Source of the DNA: Mycolicibacterium iranicum | Lineage (GTDB): Bacteria; Actinomycetota; Actinomycetes; Mycobacteriales; Mycobacteriaceae | Assembly: GCF_014190915.1 (NCBI RefSeq) | Contig: NZ_JACHVU010000001.1 | Location: 248,001 to 312,000 of the forward strand | Reading direction: 5' to 3' | Length of the DNA stretch: 64,000 nt | Shown here: positions 60,505 to 64,000 of the stretch, piece by piece | Numbering within the stretch: the first letter of the stretch is position 1 | How the letters are laid out: each line of letters begins with the position of its first letter | Position numbers and translations under genes: made by a program | The notes under the pieces: model-generated | What the model saw: the letters and a program-made list of their open reading frames with translations, nothing else | What the model was told of the DNA's origin: nothing | Databases searched by the model: none

Positions 60505-63500
60505 GTGTTCGCCTGGTGGGGTCGAACGGTGTACCAGTACCGATACATAGTGATCGGTGTCATGGTCGCACTGTGCCTGGGCGGCGGCGTCTACGGCATC
60601 AGCCTGGGACAGCACGTCACCCAGAGCGGGTTCTACGACGAGGGCAGCCAGTCTGTCCACGCGTCCGTCACGTCCGACGAGGCCTACGGCCGCGATCGGA
60701 CCAGCCATGTAGTCGCGATCCTGACGCCGCCCGACGGCGAGAAGGTCACCGACCCGCAGTGGCAGAAGGAAGTCACCGACGAGCTGAACACCCTCGTCGC
60801 CGACCACGAGGACCAGATCGTCAGCTGGGTCGGGTGGCTGCGCGCACCCGACAGCACGGCCGAGACCGTGCAGCAGATGAAGACCGAGGACGGCTCCAAG
60901 ACCTTCATCAGCATTCCGCTCAAGGGCGAAAGCGACGACGAGATCCTGAAGAACTACCAGGTCATCGAACCCGAGCTGTCCGAGGTCAACGACGGCAACA
61001 TCCAGCTCGCCGGCCTCAACCCGCTCGCCAGCGAGCTCACCGGCACCATCGGCGAGGACCAGAAGCGTGCCGAGGTCGCCGCCATCCCCCTGGTCTGCGT
61101 GGTGCTCTTCTTCGTCTTCGGCGGGGTCATCGCCGCGGCCCTGCCCGGCATCATCGGCGGTCTGACGATCGCCGGTGCGCTGGGCATCATGCGGCTGTTC
61201 GCCGAATTCATGCCGGTGCACTTCTTCGCCCAGCCGGTGGTGACCCTGATGGGCCTCGGCATCGCGATCGACTACGGCCTGTTCATGGTGTCCCGTTTCC
61301 GCGAGGAGATCGCGGAAGGCTACGACACGGAGGCGGCGGTACGCCGCACCGTGATGACGTCGGGCCGCACGGTCATGTTCTCCGCCGTGATCCTGGTCGC
61401 CTCGTCGGTGCCGCTGCTGCTGTTCCCGCAGGGCTTCCTGAAGTCCATCACCTACGCGATCATCGCGTCGGTCATGCTCGCGGCGATCCTGTCGATCACC
61501 GTGCTGCCCGCCGCGCTCGCCATCCTGGGCCCCCGCGTCGACGCACTCGGCGTGCGCTGGCTGCTCAAGTTCATCCAGGCCGACTACCCGGCCGCCGACA
61601 GCGGCGCCCGCACCAACACGCTAGCCATCGCCTCCATCCCGACCGGCCTGCTGGTCCCGCCCGTCGGCATAGCGCTCGGTCACCTCGCCCGCAAGAAGAT
61701 CCGGTACTCCGGTGAGCAGGGTCTGCCGCTGACCGTCATCGGGCTGGCGCTCGGCTACGTCGGCACCCTCGGCGGGCTGGCCTACCTGATCATCGACAAC
61801 AAAGAGTCGCTGGACGGCGGGCTGTACTGGGTGCTACTCGGCATCGTGATCTTCGTCGCCGTGATCGCCGGTGGTCTGGCGCTGGCGCGCTACGTGCCCC
61901 TGGCCCGCGGACCCATCGTGTGGTGGGTCGAATGGCTGGCCGAGAAGACGCAGAAGACCAAGACGCGCGCCGAGGTCGAGAAGGGCTTCTGGGGCCGCCT
62001 GGTCAACGTTGTGATGAAGCGGCCGATCGCGTTCGCCGCCCCGATTCTGATCGTGATGATCCTGCTGGTCATCCCGCTGGGCCAGCTGGCCCTCGGCGGC
62101 ATCAGCGAGAAGTACCTCCCCCCGGACAACGGCGTGCGCCAGGCCCAGGAGGACTTCGACCGCAGCTTCCCCGGTTTCCGTACCGAGCCGCTGACGCTGG
62201 TGATCGAGCGCCAGGACGGCGAGCCGGTCACCGAACAGCAGCTCGCCGAGGTCCGCGCCAAGGCGATGACGGTCAGCGGTTTCATCGATCCGGACAACGA
62301 CCCGTCGAAGATGTGGCAGGAGCGTTCCGTCCAGGAGGGCGGCACGAAGGACCCGTCGATCCGCGTGCTGCAGAACGGTTTGATCAACCGCAATGACGCG
62401 TCGCAGAAGATCGACGAGCTGCGGTCCATCCAGCCTCCGCGCGGACTCGACATCTCCGTCGGCGGCACACCGGCGCTCGAGCAGGACTCCATCCACAGTC
62501 TGTTCGACAAGCTGCCCGTGATGGTCCTGGTGCTGATCGTGACGACGACCATCCTGATGTTCCTGGCGTTCGGCTCGATCGTGCTGCCCATCAAGGCGGC
62601 GTTGATGAGCGCGCTGACGCTGGGTTCGACGATGGGCATCCTGACGTGGATGTTTGTCGACGGGCACGGCGCCGGCCTGATGAACTACACGCCGCAGCCG
62701 CTGATGGCCCCGATGATCGGTCTGATCATCGCCGTGATCTGGGGTCTGTCGACCGACTACGAGGTGTTCCTGGTCTCGCGCATGGTGGAGGCCCGGGAGC
62801 GTGGCCTCTCGACCGCCGAGGCCATCCGCATCGGCACCGCGACCACGGGCCGGCTCATCACCGGCGCCGCGCTGGTGCTGGCCGTCGTCGCGGGCGCGTT
62901 CGTGTTCTCCGACCTGGTGATGATGAAGTACCTGGCGTTCGGTCTGCTGATCGCGCTGCTGTTGGACGCCACGATCATCCGTATGTTCCTGGTGCCGGCG
63001 ATCATGAAGCTGCTCGGCGACGACTGCTGGTGGGCGCCCCGCTGGATGAAGCGGATCCAGGACCGGCTCGGCCTCGGCGAGACCGAACTGCCCGACGAGC
63101 GCAAACGGCCCGCGGTCCGCGAGGAGCGCGACGAACCGGCCGAAGCGCTGGTCGGCGCAGGCGGCCCGCCGCCGGCGATGGCAGGCGCCCGCGCCCTGCC
63201 CCACGATCCGACCCACCCGGCTCCGGGACGGCCCGCCCCGGCCCGTTTCCCGGCGACGACGTCCCGGATGCCGGCACCGCCGCGCAGCGGTGACCAGGCG
63301 GGTGCGACGACCCGCATCCCGGCGCCGCCTCGGCCCCCGACGGCTCCCCCGCCGCCGGCACCCGCCGACGAGCCGCAGACGACGCGGCTCTCGATCGCGA
63401 AGAACGCCGTCCGCAACGCGGTCAGCGGCGCCACCCAGCGTTCACGTCCGGAAACCCCCGCGCCCCGCGAGGAGCGGGAGATCGAGTCGTGGCTCGGCGA

Positions 63501-63798
63501 CCTGCGTGGCACCGGCGGGGCGAGCGGTGCCCCGGCGACCCCGCCGCAGCCTTCTGCGCAGCCCACCCGGGCGATGCAGGATCCGGCGGCCGGCAACGAG
63601 CCGACCACCGCGGTGCCGGCCCAGTCGCAGGACGACGACGCCGACGATGCGGCGACGCGCGCGATCCCGACGCCCCGCAAGACCGATGCCGACGCCGCGA
63701 CGGAGAAGCTCAACACCCGCCCGGACGACGAGACGCCGCGCCGCGGCGGGCACGGGGTGAGCGCAGCAGACCTGCTGCGGCGCGAGGGCCGGCTCTGA
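60505..63798 (+). CDS. mmpL3: Trehalose monomycolate flippase MmpL3, with inserted DUF4190-like domain
   Basis: A 1097-residue RND transporter that moves trehalose monomycolate to the periplasm. The proton-relay pairs are intact: Asp256-Tyr257 (AIDYGLFM) and Asp751-Tyr752 (STDYEVFL). The first matches M. smegmatis numbering, but the second is 106 residues later than the recalled Asp645. The extra sequence lies at about residues 365-470, between membrane helix 6 and helix 7. It reads as a DUF4190-like unit (TNTLAIASIPTGLL, GHLARKKIRYSGEQG, IGLALGYVG), followed by one more hydrophobic helix (about 439-462). The C-terminal tail (from about 860) is long, Pro-rich and acidic. Confidence 0.93.
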   Translation: MFAWWGRTVYQYRYIVIGVMVALCLGGGVYGISLGQHVTQSGFYDEGSQSVHASVTSDEAYGRDRTSHVVAILTPPDGEKVTDPQWQKEVTDELNTLVADHEDQIVSWVGWLRAPDSTAETVQQMKTEDGSKTFISIPLKGESDDEILKNYQVIEPELSEVNDGNIQLAGLNPLASELTGTIGEDQKRAEVAAIPLVCVVLFFVFGGVIAAALPGIIGGLTIAGALGIMRLFAEFMPVHFFAQPVVTLMGLGIAIDYGLFMVSRFREEIAEGYDTEAAVRRTVMTSGRTVMFSAVILVASSVPLLLFPQGFLKSITYAIIASVMLAAILSITVLPAALAILGPRVDALGVRWLLKFIQADYPAADSGARTNTLAIASIPTGLLVPPVGIALGHLARKKIRYSGEQGLPLTVIGLALGYVGTLGGLAYLIIDNKESLDGGLYWVLLGIVIFVAVIAGGLALARYVPLARGPIVWWVEWLAEKTQKTKTRAEVEKGFWGRLVNVVMKRPIAFAAPILIVMILLVIPLGQLALGGISEKYLPPDNGVRQAQEDFDRSFPGFRTEPLTLVIERQDGEPVTEQQLAEVRAKAMTVSGFIDPDNDPSKMWQERSVQEGGTKDPSIRVLQNGLINRNDASQKIDELRSIQPPRGLDISVGGTPALEQDSIHSLFDKLPVMVLVLIVTTTILMFLAFGSIVLPIKAALMSALTLGSTMGILTWMFVDGHGAGLMNYTPQPLMAPMIGLIIAVIWGLSTDYEVFLVSRMVEARERGLSTAEAIRIGTATTGRLITGAALVLAVVAGAFVFSDLVMMKYLAFGLLIALLLDATIIRMFLVPAIMKLLGDDCWWAPRWMKRIQDRLGLGETELPDERKRPAVREERDEPAEALVGAGGPPPAMAGARALPHDPTHPAPGRPAPARFPATTSRMPAPPRSGDQAGATTRIPAPPRPPTAPPPPAPADEPQTTRLSIAKNAVRNAVSGATQRSRPETPAPREEREIESWLGDLRGTGGASGAPATPPQPSAQPTRAMQDPAAGNEPTTAVPAQSQDDDADDAATRAIPTPRKTDADAATEKLNTRPDDETPRRGGHGVSAADLLRREGRL

Positions 63799-63808
63799 CC
63801 GTCGGGAC

Positions 63809-64000
63809 CTAGTCGACCTCGTCGGGTTCGGCGTTGACCAGGGCCTCGTCCTCGGCTTCCATGGCCTCTTCCTCGGCCTGTGGATCGTCGGCCGTCAGCA
63901 CCCTGATCGCGCTGTTGAGGAACGCCAGAGCCGGCACCGCCAGCAGCGCGCCGACGATTCCGGCCAGCACGCCGCCGCCGGCGATCACCAGCACGATCGC
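63809..64000 (-). CDS. AI-2E family transporter-like permease (Rv0205 type), C-terminal part
   Basis: Only the last 63 residues are in the window; the gene continues past the right edge. The visible part has the last hydrophobic segment ([23 protein letters not shown]) typical of the AI-2E/PerM family C-terminus, then an acidic tail. Convergent with mmpL3 (10-base gap), the Rv0205/mmpL3 arrangement of M. tuberculosis. Confidence 0.8.
   Translation of the reverse strand, partial: AIVLVIAGGGVLAGIVGALLAVPALAFLNSAIRVLTADDPQAEEEAMEAEDEALVNAEPDEVD

Overview
The window is chromosomal DNA of a rapidly growing mycobacterium, most likely Mycolicibacterium. Base composition is uniformly GC-rich, GTG and TTG starts are frequent, and the gene set belongs to a mycolate-making actinobacterium: MmpL3, PgfA, AftD, a GTP-dependent PEP carboxykinase, many FadE/FadD/Lip proteins and a diacylglycerol acyltransferase. 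Gene order follows the M. tuberculosis Rv0205 to Rv0244c segment in inverted orientation (ortholog names are from recalled protein content and gene order, no search was run), with several blocks inserted or missing. No tRNA, rRNA, CRISPR array, insertion sequence or prophage was seen, and no gap between genes exceeds 300 bases.

Left part (1-12.1 kb): a truncated DapB-like dehydrogenase, fadE5, a two-component system and an F420-type oxidoreductase, then fadA2, fabG4, htdX, a TetR regulator and the lipoprotein lpqI. The palindrome TTAC-N6-GTAA precedes fadE5 (two copies on the promoter), lies in the fadA2/fabG4 divergent region, and precedes tetR. This suggests one local fatty-acid regulon.

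Envelope part (12.1-30.7 kb): a stress protein, a DUF2613 peptide, aftD, an acyl-CoA ligase, a marR/quinone oxidoreductase pair with three near-identical operators, an acyltransferase-3 enzyme, pgfA with an Rv0226c-type membrane protein, an inserted DUF2236 operon flanked by two small paralogous membrane proteins, a P450, a glycosyltransferase, a methyltransferase and an aldehyde dehydrogenase preceded by a KstR-like site.

Lipid and ester part (30.7-54.3 kb): a second FadE5-like enzyme, a small AraC/reductase/NAT group, a KstR-boxed acyltransferase-fadD12-lipO operon converging on a lipC-DGAT operon across a 25-bp tandem repeat, a two-domain acyl-CoA dehydrogenase with a perfect CRP site in its divergent promoter, lipW, an amidohydrolase/CoA-transferase/double-hotdog operon, fadE3-gntR, and an acyl-CoA ligase-enoyl-CoA hydratase pair.

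Right end (54.3-64 kb): pckA, two GTPase-like proteins, trmB, an NYN-domain protein, mmpL3 and the 3' end of an AI-2E-type permease. The MmpL3 here has about 106 extra residues between its two RND halves that read as a DUF4190-like membrane domain. This is the most unusual protein feature of the window.
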